Below, one piece after another: positions 33,284-45,950 of a stretch of DNA of 64,000 nucleotides (positions within the stretch are counted from its first letter, which is position 1; every line of letters begins with the position of its first letter). Below the pieces are notes generated by a model. That model saw only the letters and a program-made list of their open reading frames with translations. It made no database searches and was not told the DNA's origin. This DNA comes from Dryomyza anilis. Its lineage: Eukaryota > Arthropoda > Insecta > Diptera > Dryomyzidae. A program made the position numbers and the translations under genes. The DNA is taken from contig OX638135.1 in the NCBI GenBank assembly GCA_951804985.1, positions 70,957,695-71,021,694 on the forward strand, in the 5' to 3' direction.

Positions 33284-35612
33284 TGATAGTTAAATTCATA
33301 TTTAAGCTACACATTTACAAATGTAATATGATGGTAATTTATAATATTTTCGCCGCACGCTTTAATTTTTATATTTGGAAACCTCTTAGTAAATTTTAAA
33401 ATTTATTTCTTATAAACGTATATCTTAATAATATAATTTGAATAAGATTTAATTTAATATATTTCATATTTAACATGTATTCATTATAAATATACATACC
33501 TACTATAAATATATTTTATATTTTTAGTAAATTTATTTTTAATTTTTTAGTACAGATTTTTATAAAAGCTTGATTTTTAAAAAGTTTTTTTTTATTAGTT
33601 TTTTTATTTTTACTTTTTTAGTCGTTATATGGTCATTAGAGTTATTATTTTGCATTGATCGGTTCAGCGGTTACCTAGTTATAATTTTTGCCCTTAACAC
33701 CTTCTGTCGATGTAATTTGAACTACTTTCTAGTCTTTGAAAATTTCCAAAACGATTTCCTGTACCAAGCATTGTCGAGATCAGTTAAGTGATAACCGAGA
33801 TATAAAATTTTGATCTTAACACCCTCTATCGATATAATTTATAACTACACTCTAGAGTATGTTATATTTGGTGCCCGCATATAGTATTAATCAACAAACT
33901 AGAAATTTAAATTATTCATAAAAATGTAGTTTGTGACTTTTCGTTCTACAACGACGATATGTTAAATTGGGGTCCCGAAGAAGTCACTTAATGAAGTTTT
34001 GCATAGATCGGTTCAATGGTTACCGAGATATAAAATTGTGCCTTTACCGCCCCCTCTCGATGAAATTTAGAACAACTTTCTGAACTGCATTAATTTGCGT
34101 GCTCGAAAGAATTACTGCACCAAGTTTTACAGAGATCTGTTCAGTCGTTACTGCGATATAAAATTTCGTACATAACGTCCTCTAGCGATGGAAAATCAAA
34201 GCTCGAAGTAAATAAATATAACATATAAATAAATATGACATATTTCAGTCTTCAATACTATACAGACGTAAAATTCTTCTCCATAGAACGCTTTCCCGTA
34301 GAATTCTTCACCGTAGTGTTATTCCCAGTAGAAGTTTTAATGTGGTGAGTTTTAATGTGGTGAGTTTAGGTGTGGTAAGTTTAGGTGTGGTGAATTTTGG
34401 TGTGGTGAGTTTTAGTGTGGTGAGTATTAGTGTGGTGAGTTATAGTGTGGTGAGTTTCAGTGTGGTCGGTTTGAGTGTGGTGAGTTTTAGTGAGGTGAAT
34501 ATTATTGTGGAGAGTTTTAGTTCGGTGAATTTTTATGTTGTACATTTTATTGTGGTGAATTTTAGTGTAGTGAATTTCAGTGTGGTGAGTTATAGTGTTG
34601 TGAGTTTTAGTGTGGTGAGTTATAATATGGGTAGTTTTATTGTGGTGAATTTTAGTGTGGTGAGTTATAGTGTAGTGAGTTTTAGTGTGATGAATTTTAG
34701 TGTGATGAATTTTAGTGTGGTGAATTTTATTGTGGTGAGTTTTAGTGTGGTGAGTTTTAGTGTGGTGAGTTCGTTTTTCTTTATCTTTCCTTTTTTTTTG
34801 TTTTTCCTTTAGTTTGGTTTTTAGTTTTATGTTATTGATTTTATTTTTTGTATTTTTGCTTTTGTTTTGTGCTTTTGCTTTTGTGTTTTTACTTTTCATT
34901 TTTTTTTTGTATTTGAGTTTTTTGTTTCATGTTCGGAGCTGGTGAAACTGCCGAGTTATATCATATTGAAAGTGCTGGTTGTATGGGAGGTGCCACGCCT
35001 ATTTGTCCAATACCGCCCATATATATCCTATCATTCCTTCCAAATCATACCGCATCTGTGGTAAAAATTTCAAGAAAATCGGATGAGCAGTTTTATTTAT
35101 TATATTAAAAGCATTTGATCTTACTAGGTGAAGATCACATTTCAGAGGGTCCATTAATAATTAATGTGACCTCTAGCGGAGAAAATTCGAAGTTCTAAGT
35201 TTGCCAAATTTTTACCCGTTGCCAATACTATACATGTTTTAAATTTCAATTTTCTAGGTGAAGAACGCACTTTAGAGGGTCTATTAATAGCAAATGCGCC
35301 CCCTAGCGGACAAAATTCAAAGTTCTGAGTTTGCCATATTTTTCCCCGTGTCTAAAACTATACATATTCTAAATTTCAACATTCTAGGTAAAGAACAGAT
35401 CTCACACGGTCTAAAAATAGTTTAAGCGCCCCCTATCGGCCAAAATTCGAACTTTAAAATTTATTTTTATATGTGCCATATCGAATACTACATGTGTTCC
35501 AAGTTTCAACTCGATCGGAAATAAGGAAGTATGTTAAATTTGATATTTTTGTGCCCGACATACTAACAAACGAACAAACGTACAAACAAGTGAAGTTAAA
35601 TAAAAGCTTGTA
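32230..35612 (+). repeat. Composite repeat family, copy I (foldback part + tandem body)
   Basis: The left arm (32230-32490) is the inverse of the right arm (33351-33612), about 260 bases around a ~860-base spacer. Each arm includes GGAAACCTCTTAGTAAATTT and AAAAGCTTGATTTTTAAAAA (or the inverse). A body follows: ~110-bp modules with GATCGGTTCAGCGGTTACC (33650-34200), a 15-bp minisatellite, then ~115-bp modules with GCGCCCCCTAGCGGACAAAA (35105-35560), ending AAATAAAAGCTTGTAA. The spacer has a TA tract near 33235-33280. No protein is encoded. Class unknown. Confidence 0.8.
34330..34770 (+). repeat. 15-bp minisatellite GTGTGGTGAGTTTTA (in copy I)
   Basis: About 29 units. Because the period is a multiple of three, long ORFs arise on both strands (Val/Ser/Phe repeats and Thr/Lys/His repeats). 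Both are artefacts of the repeat. Confidence 0.95.
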
Positions 35613-36089
35613 AATAAAAAAAAACATATATTTAAAACTATAGTTTTCATTAAATATTTTGTATTAAATATGATACATTTAACAATTTCTACTGGGTTCA
35701 TTAGCACAAAGCAGCATCGACCTACTCGCATGAAGTCGATTGACTGATAGCTTTCGCAGATCACACGAACATATATTCGCTGCACTCGCTCTAACCAGGT
35801 TGCCACTTTAGTAAAGTATGGTAACTTTTTTTGGCTTGGTAAGATGGTAATTTTTATTTGGTAATATTTTGCTATGTTGATGTTGGTACTTTTATATTTT
35901 TCCTATTCTTGCATGTGAATTTTATTGGGCGAAATTTAAAGCGTGAATACTATTTTAAATAAATGCTAAATATGCAAGTTTTCCATTTTTATTTTGTTTT
36001 TTTACTATAGCACACAACAACAAAAATGCTGAAAAACGTGTATTATTGTTTTTCAAACAAATTTATTTTTTGAATAACTAGTAAGCCTC
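35613..36089. other. AT-rich stretch, nothing recognised
   Basis: Short incidental ORFs only. Several TGGTAA-type motifs lie near 35810-35870. Confidence 0.4.
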
Positions 36090-36600
36090 ATTTAGCTTGA
36101 ATACATTCAAATATTCTGTTATTCAATGAATTTATTAAATGTTTTAATAAATTACCATCCATCGCTAAAATTGCAGTTTAAGGTCAGCATTGGTATTATA
36201 TTGTCGGTTTTCAACATAAACTGATCGTGTAAGTATACCCCATATATTTTTAATTAAGTTTAAGTCAGGAGAGCACGCCGGCCGGTGTAGAACTGATATA
36301 TTTTTTTATTGTATCCAACCCTTAGTTCGTTACTGGTGTGAATTGCGGCATTATCCTGCTGAAAGATCCATTGTGTTGTAGGATTTTGATGTAATAAAGA
36401 AAGTAGACTACATTCAAGTACTTTAATGTAGTCGATTTTATGAAACAACCTGCATTTCCAATACACCATTTACCGTAAATGCTCCCCATACAATTAAAGC
36501 ACCACCGCGAAAATTTCTCGCAGAGAAATATTCAGGTTCCTTTCATAAATCAAGGCCATATTCATTATAAGTTGTGCGCAACTTCCCAGCAAAAAAAAAC
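36090..36600 (-). pseudogene. Tc1-like transposase relic
   Basis: The minus strand carries, in order and across several stops and frame changes, GGALIVWGAFTVNG, TTQWIFQQDNAAIHTS (second catalytic Asp in QQDNA), then ACSPDLNLIKNIWG with the Pro-Asp-Leu-Asn block where the third acidic residue lies, and LTRSVYVENRQYNT. This is the C-terminal half of a Tc1-type DDE transposase. The N-terminal DNA-binding part and the terminal repeats are not identified. It lies near the centre of the palindrome formed by composite copies I and II. Confidence 0.75.
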
Positions 36601-37228
36601 GAATATGCATTACCGTTAGAATTAATTCCGAATTGCAATCTTTGGATGTTAATTGTAATAAGTGTTTAAAAACCGGTTTGTGATTGCAATACATGTAGCT
36701 TATTTGTAATACATGCGAACAAATTGGTTCTGTATTATTATTATAATAATAGTTTGGCACTACAGTCCTATAAGAACGTAGAACAGTGTGCCCAAACGCT
36801 CTTAAATCGGGTGAAATTTAGTATTTTCGGAACCACCCAACCGATTTTAAAAATTTAAAAAGTGTACAGAGAGCACTTGAGAGAACTTAAGTTTTAAAAT
36901 TGAAGTTTGTATCTTTAATGGTTATGGAGATAAAAATCAGTAAAGTTGAGATTTTTTTCATGAAAAATTTTTCAAAAATTCTAAAAAAAATCAAAAGTTA
37001 TCCGATTTTTAAAATTCTTTCGTTTATTGAGATCTAAAAAAAATGTGCTTAAATGTGAAAAATATCTGGATTAGTTTTAAAGATATACTAGAACATGATT
37101 TTTTTTTTTAATTTTTGAAGACTTTACTTTACATATTAATACATAGACTGTATATTTTATAATGAAATCAAAATATTTGTATGGAACTTTTATAAACAAT
37201 TAACACATTAATCATAAACTAAAAACCG
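36601..37228. other. Non-coding; contains a ~75-bp repeat shared with 42.0 kb
   Basis: Around 36680-36740 the sequence TGATTGCAATACATGTAGCT and its neighbours recur in the same orientation at about 42046-42110. The remainder is AT-rich with no recognised gene. Confidence 0.5.
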
Positions 37229-40200
37229 TTTTTACAAGCTTTTATTTAACTTCACTTGTTTGTACGTTTGTTCGTTTGTCAGTATGTCTGGCACAAAAAT
37301 ATCAAATTTAACATACTTCCTTATTTCCGATCGAGTTGAAACTTGGAACACATGTAGTATTCGATGTGGCACATATAAAAATAAAGTTTAAACTTCGAAT
37401 TTTGGCCGATAGGGGGCGCTAAAACTATTTTTCGACCGTGTGAGATCTGTTCTTTACCTAGAATGTTGAAATTTAGAATATATATAGTTTTAGACACGTG
37501 GAAATATGGCAAACTCCGAACTTTAAATTTTGTCCGCTAGGGGGCGCATTTGCTATTAATGAACACTCCAAAGTGCGTTCTTCGCCTAGAAAATTGAAAA
37601 TTTAAAACGTGTATAGTACATAGAACGGGGAAAAATTTGGCAAACTTAGAACTTCGAATTTTCTCCGCTAGAGGTCACATTAATTATTAATGGACCCTCT
37701 GAAATGCGGACCCTCTTCACCTAGAAAGATCAAATGCTTTTAATATAATAAATGAAACTGCTCATCCGATTTTTTTGAAATTTTTACCACAGATGCGGTA
37801 TGATTTGGAAGGAATGATAGGATATATATGAGCGGGAATGGACAAATAGGCGTGGCACCTCCCATACAACCTAAACTTTCAATATGATATGCCGAGTTTC
37901 ACCAGCTACGAACATGAAACAAAAAACTCAAATAAAAAAAAACATTAAAAATAAAAACACAAAAGAAAAAGAACAAAACAAAAGCAAAAATACAAAAATA
38001 AAATCAATAACATAAAACTAAAAACCAAAATAAAGGAAAAACAAAAAAAGGAAAGATAAAGAAAAATGAACTCACCACACTAAAACTCACCACTCTAAAA
38101 CTCACCACAATAAAATTCACCACACTAAAATTCATCACACTAAAATTTATCACACTAAAACTCACCACACTAAAACTCACTACACTATAACTCACCACAC
38201 TAAAATTCACCACAATAAAACTCCCCATATTACAACTCACCACACTAAAACTGACCACACTATAACTCACCACACTGAAAATCACTACACTAAAATTCAC
38301 CACAATAAAATGTACAACATAAAAATTCACCACACTAAAACTGACCACACTAAAACTCACCACACTAAAACTCACCACACTCAAACTCACCACACTAAAA
38401 CTCACCACACCAAAATTCACCACACCTAAACTTACCACACCGAAACTCACCACATTAAAACTTCTACTGGGAATGACTCTACGGTGAAGAATTCTACGGG
38501 AAAGCGTTCTATGGAGAAGAATTTTACGGCGAAGATTTCTACTGGGAAGAATTTATTTTAAACTCATACATTTATAAAACCCATAAAAACTTCCCTGATA
38601 TAAATAATAAAAATGTTTTTTATATTAATAAAATCGATCCATATCTAGTATATAATATGTATAGTATTGAAGACTGAAATATGTCATATTTATTTATATG
38701 TTCTATTTATTTACTCAGAGCTTTGATTTTCCATCGCTAGAGGACGTTAAGTACGAAATTTTTTATCGCAGTAACCACTGAACCGATCTCTGCAAAACTT
38801 GGTTCAGTAATTCTTTCGAGCACGCAAATTAATGCAGCTCAGAAAGTAGTTCTAAATTTCATTGAGAGGAGGCGTTAAAGGCACAATTTTATATCTCGGT
38901 AACCATTGAACCGATCTATGCAAAACTTCATTAAGTGACTCCTTCGGGACCCCAATTTAACATATCGTCGTTGTAGAACGAAAAGTCACAAACTACATTT
39001 TTATGAATAATTTAAATTTCTAGTTTGTTGATTAATACTATAAAAAGTAATTGATGCATTTTTAAAGTTGAAATATCAATGGATAGATTTACATTTTCTT
39101 ATCATTTGGTTAAAAAAATTGATATCGTCGATTAAAAGTTAACAGAAATGTATATAAAGATTTTTGTAAATGAATATTTGGCATTTTGAAAATGTATTTG
39201 GTGACTTTTCGTTCTACAACGACGATATGCTGGTGTATAGTTCGAAATTATATCGATAGAGGGCGGTAAGGACAAAACATATCGCGGTAACTGCTGAATC
39301 GATATATGAAAAACTTGGTACAATTACTCTTGCGGGCACCAAATTTAACATACTCTAGAGTGTAGTTATAAATTATATCGATAGAGGGTGTTAAAATTTT
39401 ATATCTCGGTTATCACTTAACTGATCTCGACAATGCTTGGTACAGGAAATCGTTGTGAGAAATCGTTCAAAGACTAGAAAGTAGTTCAAATTACATCGAC
39501 AGAAGGTGTTAAGGCAAAAATTATAACTCGGTAACCGCTTAACCGATCTATGCAAAATAATAATTCTAATGACCATATAACGACTAAAAAAGTAAAAATA
39601 AAAAAACTAATAAAAAAAAACTTTTTAAAAATCAAGCTTTTATAAAAATCTGTACTAAAAAATTAAAAATAAATTTACTAAAAATATAAAATATATTTAT
39701 AGTAGGTATGTATATTTATAATGAATACATATTAATATATGAAATAAATTAAATTAAATCTTATTCAAATTATATTATTAAGATATGCGTTTATAAGAAA
39801 TAAATTTTAAAATTTACTAAGAGGTTTCCAAATATAAAAATAAAAGCGTGCGACGAAAATATTATAAATTACCAGCATATTACATTTGTAAATGTGTAGC
39901 GTAAATATGAATTTTAACTATCAAAGGAATATAATTATAATCATATTTATATATATATATCTTATACATCACAAACCTACAACTCTTTATACTTTAAATC
40001 TCGCAACCGCTCAGCACACTATAACCCTTCACAGCATAAGGCAAGATTGTATAGGATATATCACGTCCCGTTGTTCAGTTACACCCAGATTCTACATGAC
40101 GATTATAATATAAAATATGAGCTTTTAATTCAATTTTCAAAACTATGTACTACTTTTATAAGTCGAGAGTTGTAGCATTTTAAAAGGTTGCTTATATGAC

Positions 40201-40762
40201 AGGTGCCACAAACCTGTGTGCAGAATTGAGATTGAAAATAGTTTTGTTTCTTCTGTAAAATTCTTTTTGTAAGAGGTATTCGAAAATGTAGATAGACGGT
40301 TTTGCTGTTCACCGACGATATAACGTTAATCATTTAGCCAAATTCCATGAATTAAATTAAGTACATAAATAAATATTTCTAATTAAAAGTTAAGTTTTAC
40401 CAGAGTATCCTGAGGTACAAACATAACACATGCCAAAAAAATATCATTGGACTTTCGATATCAGCACTGCCTACAAAACTCATAGATACTTCCATACAGA
40501 TCTACCCCTTTGCCGCACGCTTTTATTTTTATATTTGGAAACCTCTTAGTAAATTTTAAAATTTATTTCTTATAAACGTATATCTTAATAATATAATTTG
40601 AATAAGATTTAATTTATTTCATATATTAATATGTATTCATTATAAATATACATACCTACTATAAATATATTTTATATTTTTAGTAAATTTATTTTTAATT
40701 TTTTAGTACAGATTTTAATAAAAGCTTGATTTTTAAAAAGTTTTTTTTATTAGTTTTTTTTT
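37229..40762 (-). repeat. Composite repeat family, copy II (inverted)
   Basis: All modules of copy I recur in opposite order and orientation: end TTACAAGCTTTTATTT at 37231, minisatellite 38075-38460, body modules to 39585, arms 39588-39855 and 40512-40762 around the spacer. With copy I it forms a >8 kb imperfect palindrome centred near 36.4 kb. Confidence 0.8.
38075..38460 (-). repeat. 15-bp minisatellite (in copy II, inverted)
   Basis: The same unit read as TAAAACTCACCACAC, about 26 units, with point variants. Confidence 0.95.
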
Positions 40763-40979
40763 AAATATCTCAAGTGGTTTAGTAAATATAAAATTGTAAA
40801 ATCATTTTTTTTTTTTTATTTTCCATTTTTTAAAATTTTTTTTGGAAAAATTGACTTTTACGTAAATCTCCGTAAGATGTTTTTGTTTCTTAAGTAACAT
40901 GTACTTTTGTTATATTTTTTTGATATATAACATTACTGATAATCTTTTAAATGATAAAACTTATCAAAAATATATTTAA

Positions 40980-41790
40980 CCAATATGGCAACACTGGTCA
41001 AAGTTCAAGTTTTTTAAATGTTTTTACTTTGAACCCCTGCAGAAAAGTTTTCAAAGTTGAAAGCCAAATTTTAAGTAAGCAGTTTTCAAGAATTTTCTAC
41101 GTATTCTTGATCCTTACTTATTTTTTGCCCGGCGAAGTATATGTGCATGGCAGCATTTTTTCCAAAAAATACTCATCCTTTAATGGGACTTAGGTTCAAA
41201 CCGTTATATCTCACATTATAATATATATTTCTAAAAATAAAACATAAGTACATACAACTATTGTATATTAAGTAAAAGTTTCATGATGATAAGGTTAATA
41301 CTTATGTAGATATATTCAATCAACTTTTAAGTTTATTTTTTTCTTATTTTATTTTTCTTCTTTTTCAAAAAAGTGTTCAGAAACTATATACAGATTGTCT
41401 TTATATTCGCCACATATATTACTTGAAATCTCTTCTTTTCAATAATGCCAAAGACTTATATATGTACTTTACATATGTGTGCAAAATGACATATTAATTA
41501 ACATCGTTTTTCATCAAAATTTCGATTTTTTTAGTTTATTTTGATATAGCACACCTGCAGATAAGTTTTTAAAGCCCAACGTAAAAATTTAAGTATGCAA
41601 TTTGAAAGATTAATTAGTTCTTAACATTTTTTAACCTTACTTATTTTTTGCCCGTAGAGCTATATATGCAAGACAACATTATTACAGAAAATATGAATTT
41701 CTTAAAAGGACTTGTCATAAAATCATCGTTATATCAACCTGTATAATATATATATTACCAAATTATTTTTTATAAGTTCGAAGTATATAA
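40980..41790 (+). repeat. Diverged ~520-bp tandem duplication
   Basis: The series CCTGCAGA.AAGTTTT, then CCTTACTTATTTTTTGCCCG, then TAATATATAT occurs at about 41030-41240 and again at 41555-41760. Divergence is high. Confidence 0.5.
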
Positions 41791-41829
41791 AGTTAATAGT
41801 AACGGCGGGTGAGAGCTTTTCATATGCAA

Positions 41830-42030
41830 TGTTTAACTCTCGTAGGTTTACCATTTACTGCCGAGGGGTAGCGCGGTATAGGAAATTGTTTTCTAAAAAT
41901 ATGAAAGCCTTATCCATTACCTATCCAACGTACTGGGTTAGGTTAGTACACAGTCATTCCCACCTGGACAGTAACCACTTCATCACGACGACTTTTTCTA
42001 CCAAATATGACACATTTTCAAAAAAAAAAA
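41830..42030 (-). repeat. Single inverted unit of the ~165-bp satellite
   Basis: It contains, inverted, TAGAAAAAGT.GTCATGATG-like sequence, CCAGGTGGGAATGACTGTG and ACGTTGGATAGGTAATGG, the landmarks of the array at 56.7-57.9 kb. Confidence 0.7.
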
Positions 42031-42035
42031 AAAAA

Positions 42036-42110
42036 AAACGGTTCCTGATTGCAATACATGTAGCTTATTTGTAATGAATGCGAGTAAATTGGTTCTTTAT
42101 TGCATTACTA
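42036..42110 (+). repeat. Second copy of the TGATTGCAATACATGTAGC repeat
   Basis: About 75 bases similar to 36678-36745 in direct orientation. Confidence 0.6.
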
Positions 42111-42239
42111 GATGCTGCATAATCATGAATAAGTATAATGTGATTTTCTCTATTTTTTTATTTTTTTCTTTTGTTAACATCTTTTTATGCAAAAATTTAA
42201 ATAGAAAATATTAATATTCAACGTTTTTAAGATGAACTT

Positions 42240-43060
42240 TTTAGTAAGATTAAAAACGAAAACCGCGGGGCGCTTGCAATAGACAATATTGTTTTACGGT
42301 CCACGTTTTCATTTTAATTCTTACCTTAAATATTATTTTTAATATTTTTGATTTCAATTTTTGTTTTTCTTATTTTTTGTGTCAGTTAGATTTTCATGTG
42401 ACATAATTCGAACGACCGAGTGTCAATAAAATTAATTCTCACTTTAAAAAAGTTGTATATTAATAAATATTTTTGATTTCAATTTTCGTTTTTCTTATTT
42501 TTTGTGTCAGTTAGATGTTCATGTGACATAATTCGAACGACCGAATGTCAATAAAATTAAAATCATACATTTTTCAAGGTGTCTTTAATATGGAACCATG
42601 ACCACAGAACCACGAAGATCAGGCAAACTATAAAACGAAATTATTGCATTGTCATCCAGTTCTTGGCTATATTTAGAATTTTAAGTCTCTAGATCATCGG
42701 GAAGTTAGTTTAAAATCAATTAAAAAATGTGTAGCGAACAGACAAGAAAACGAATTTAATGATAATTTTTTTTTTTTAGAATTTCTAATGTATATGTAGT
42801 ATAAGAATTTTCAATTTTGACAAACAAATATAATTTTATATTTTGGACTAAAATTCATAAAAAAACATCTATAATCTGATAAATCTGATAATGAGTTGAT
42901 TCATATATTAGCCTAAATAGCCATTAGCCAACAAAAAAATCCGATGGAGTGGATTTTATTTAAAAACAACCGGATTTTTCCAGCCCTGACCCATACACAT
43001 TTCAAAGCTTAGTCTGGCTCTCTAGATTAACATGTAACGAATTTAGTTGGTAGCCCCGAT
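42240..43060 (-). repeat. Inverted, internally deleted copy of the 55.2-56.2 kb repeat
   Basis: Read leftward it matches 55205 to 56220, including AGAGAGCCAGACTAAGC, the hAT-like terminus CAGGGCTGGAAAAATCCGG and GTGACATAATTCGAACGACC (present twice here, at about 42397 and 42520). The middle of the MITE is missing. The part near 42290 also matches the hairpin at 60.2 kb. Confidence 0.75.
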
Positions 43061-43379
43061 ACTTAGATAATTGCAAAAGCTAAGCCGTCCGCAAAATGGT
43101 TCATAAAATCTAAAAATAAATCTAAAAAAATCAAAAAAAAAATATCTTTAAGAGAGCTAAAAAGAATAATTGAAATAAAAAAGTGGTAGAAGCCAATACA
43201 ATTAAAGTGAAATTATGTTAAACAAAAATTATACTGAACCTGAAATCTAACCTTAAATTTCATCTTGCGCTGCAAAACACAAAGTTACGAAAAACTTTAC
43301 AATCTATTCTACCGGCAAATAAAATACTGAATGCTGTAAGCTATTTTCTGCGCTTCTATTTGATAATTTGCCACTGCTG

Positions 43380-43792
43380 CTTACCACCACGTCGTTCGCC
43401 ATCGTTGATTCACTTCGTTGGAATTGCATCACCACGTTGACAATCTAACCAAACCTTTCAACTTGATTTTTACCGTTGACATCCTCCGTTACTGCCTCTT
43501 CGCCATTCATTGCCGCTGCTGTTGTCACCACCGTTTCTCCGCCACCTTGATTTTCCACCGTAGCGTGCCACTATTGCGTTTGACACCGTTGATTTTGCCA
43601 CTGTTTGATTTGCCACTGATGATTCGCCACTGCTGCCACAACCGTTGATTTTTCACCGTTGCACTGACATCGCTGTTCCGACACTCGACATCGCTTCAAC
43701 GCCACTGCGGTTACTGCCACATCCGCTGATTTTCCACCGTTGCACGGACATCGCCACTGCGACTACTTGAATTGTGCATTAAATTGCTCATA
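43380..43792 (+). promoter_or_regulatory. 5' leader of the non-LTR element
   Basis: About 400 bases, much richer in C and G than the surroundings, built of loosely repeated TTTGCCACTG, CACCGTTGATT and GACATCGC modules. Non-LTR elements usually carry an internal promoter here; function is inferred from position only. Confidence 0.45.
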
Positions 43793-44721
43793 ATGGCTGG
43801 AAAAGTACAAATGACCTGCTATCACTGCACGATCAACTGTACAAAAACGTCGGGCTCAATAACTTGTTTCATATGTGCGCACAATTTTCATCCTAACTGC
43901 GCCGAATCTTTTACGCCGAATATAAACAAGTCCATGATTGATACCATAAGAAAAACTAATGGTTTGCTAGTGTATCGCTGTAATCTATGCTTAAATACAA
44001 CCCCTGGACATAGTTCTCAAGAACTTCAAGAAATAGCGTCTAATGCAAGGTATTTCGGTGCAAATCTCACAGGATGTAAGCATTCAATTGGTTGACATAA
44101 AATCTGAGCTTTCCGGTTGTATGAATAAGGTGAAGAATCTTGAAGAGTTTACATTTACCAAATTTGACAAGCTGGAGGCGGAAAATAACAGCTTACGCCG
44201 TCAACTTAACCGGTCGGATATTGTAGTTAGTGTTCTCCCGCCAGCTTTATGAAATGACGATTTATACACAACTATTTACTCAATTTCCACAACATTTGGC
44301 ATCAAGCTTGATTCGCCGGAATTAAATTTGTGTACCTGGATAAAAGGTAAAAACGATATTCTCGTTAAATTTAATAATGTGCAGAAAAGAGACCTCTTGC
44401 TGCATAAGTTTCGTGCAACATATGATCTCAAATTGAGTCAGATACGAAATACTGATATCAATTCTCGAGTGTTCTTGAATGACCATCTAACACCAAATGC
44501 GCCTAAGCTCCAACACTTATGTCGGAAGCTTCTTAAGTCTGCTAAAATTCAACGTTTCCGATATCCCCAAAGCAAGAATTACTTTGTCTGATAGTAATAC
44601 TAAGATATTGGATATCATGCAAATAATTGATATGATTAACTTGGCAGACAAGCAGGCAACTCAGCAGGAAATTGTTCTTCCATATGGTATTGCGGAGGTA
44701 GTGGATCCTGGCGTCGAGTAA
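43793..44721 (+). pseudogene. ORF1 of the non-LTR element: PHD-like finger, coiled coil, FP25-like C-terminus
   Basis: ATG 43793 opens MAGKVQMTCYHC. Cys9, 12, 25, 28, His33, Cys36, 63 and 66 give the C4HC3 order of a PHD finger. After a frameshift near 44060 comes a heptad-like segment (VDIKSELSGCMNKVKNLEEF, then KLEAENNSLRRQL). After an in-frame TGA at 44250-44252 comes a basic C-terminal domain (NDILVKFNNVQKRDLLL, RVFLNDHLTPN) of the type compared with baculovirus FP25. Another frame change follows before the stop at 44721. Such ORF1 proteins coat element RNA. Confidence 0.75.
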
Positions 44722-45243
44722 GATATAAGGATTTTATTGTTTTAAATTTATATTCGCAATAACTATTTGAATCATTGTTAACATAAATTGCATTCATTAT
44801 ATATGATAAAATTACTTGTCAATTAAATATTTTTATTATTCTATGCAACTGCTTGTATTTGCTAAAATTATTCTTAGTGTTCTTATCAAATGTAATATTA
44901 TTTTTTAACGCAAAATTAATATATTTAACTTGAACTTGTCTTTCATTTTATAATTGCTTATTTTTGTTTTATCTCAAATAGAAATATCTTTAAAATATTT
45001 TGGATTTTTATAATGCCAAAATAGTTTGAACTTTTTTTTTAGGGGATCTGATATTTTTAAATTTCTGTTTCAATGATGTTTAAAGTTGAAAGTACTGGCT
45101 TGAACATTTTTATATTAAGAAAATATTTCAATGATCATTTATATATTTTAAGTTTTATTTTTGCATGAAATGTTATTCTAATGGTGGATAATATTGGTCC
45201 ATAGGCCAGCAGTAATTGAATCCTTAAAAACAGCTTGAACTCA
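44722..45243 (+). other. Spacer between ORF1 and ORF2 of the non-LTR element
   Basis: About 520 AT-rich bases with no coding signal. It is long for such elements, so a small insertion is possible, but no boundaries are seen. Confidence 0.35.
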
Positions 45244-45945
45244 AATCATTTAAATATAGCACACTTTAACTCTCAGAACTTGTACACCGTTACAACGCTA
45301 CAAAGTTAGATGAAGTTAGATGCGTTCTTAAAGATGGCCTTCTGGATATTGTAGGTGTATCAGAAACGTGGTTGAAAAGTTTCGAATAGTGCAATTCAAA
45401 TTGATGGTTTTCATATCCATAGAAATGATCGCGAAGGCAGTAGAGGTGGAGGAGTGTGTATCTATGTTTCCAATAAGTTAAAATCCAATGTAGTTCATAA
45501 GCACAGAGATGAGGGATTTCTAGAAGCAATATTTATTGAAGTTATAGTTCACGCGTCGTTGAAAGTGCTTGTTTGTGTCGCTTACTTACCACATGGAAAC
45601 TTTTCAGCTCATGAAGACATTTTAGGAGACTTTGCATCACAATATACGCATTCCATTTTTATGGACGATTTCAATACTAATCTTTTTGTTAATAGTGATA
45701 CTATCAGACATTTTTGCAACAACTTTAATATGTCTGTTGTGCATAACTTTTTACCAACACACTTTGACAGTCATCACCATACAACTTCCCTAATCAATTT
45801 CATTTTAGTTTCTGATATTAATTTAGTTTTTAGTAAAGGCCAGTTTCAGATTCCAGCCCTTAACTCCCTCCATGCTTTAATTTTTATGTCTTATAATTTG
45901 CACTTAATTAGAGACTCCACGAATTTTTACTACAGAGATTATTGA
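45244..45945 (+). pseudogene. ORF2 APE-type endonuclease domain, broken
   Basis: Landmarks appear in order across at least two frame changes: LNIAHFNSQNL, then LLDIVGVSETWLKS with the conserved ETWL, IDGFHIHRND, RGGGVCIYVSNKL, and a DDFNTNL block where relatives have GDFN. The SDH motif that normally closes the domain reads SLHALI, so a catalytic pair is lost. The last 164 codons (from 45454) are open. The sequence ends abruptly at the composite repeat near 45951. The enzyme would nick target DNA in an active element. Confidence 0.8.
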
Positions 45946-45950
45946 TCAAT

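Noticed and set aside
34342..34899. Long ORFs of Val-Val-Ser-Phe and His-Thr-Lys-Thr repeats
   Set aside because: The 15-bp minisatellite leaves several frames open; no non-repeat coding sequence is attached.
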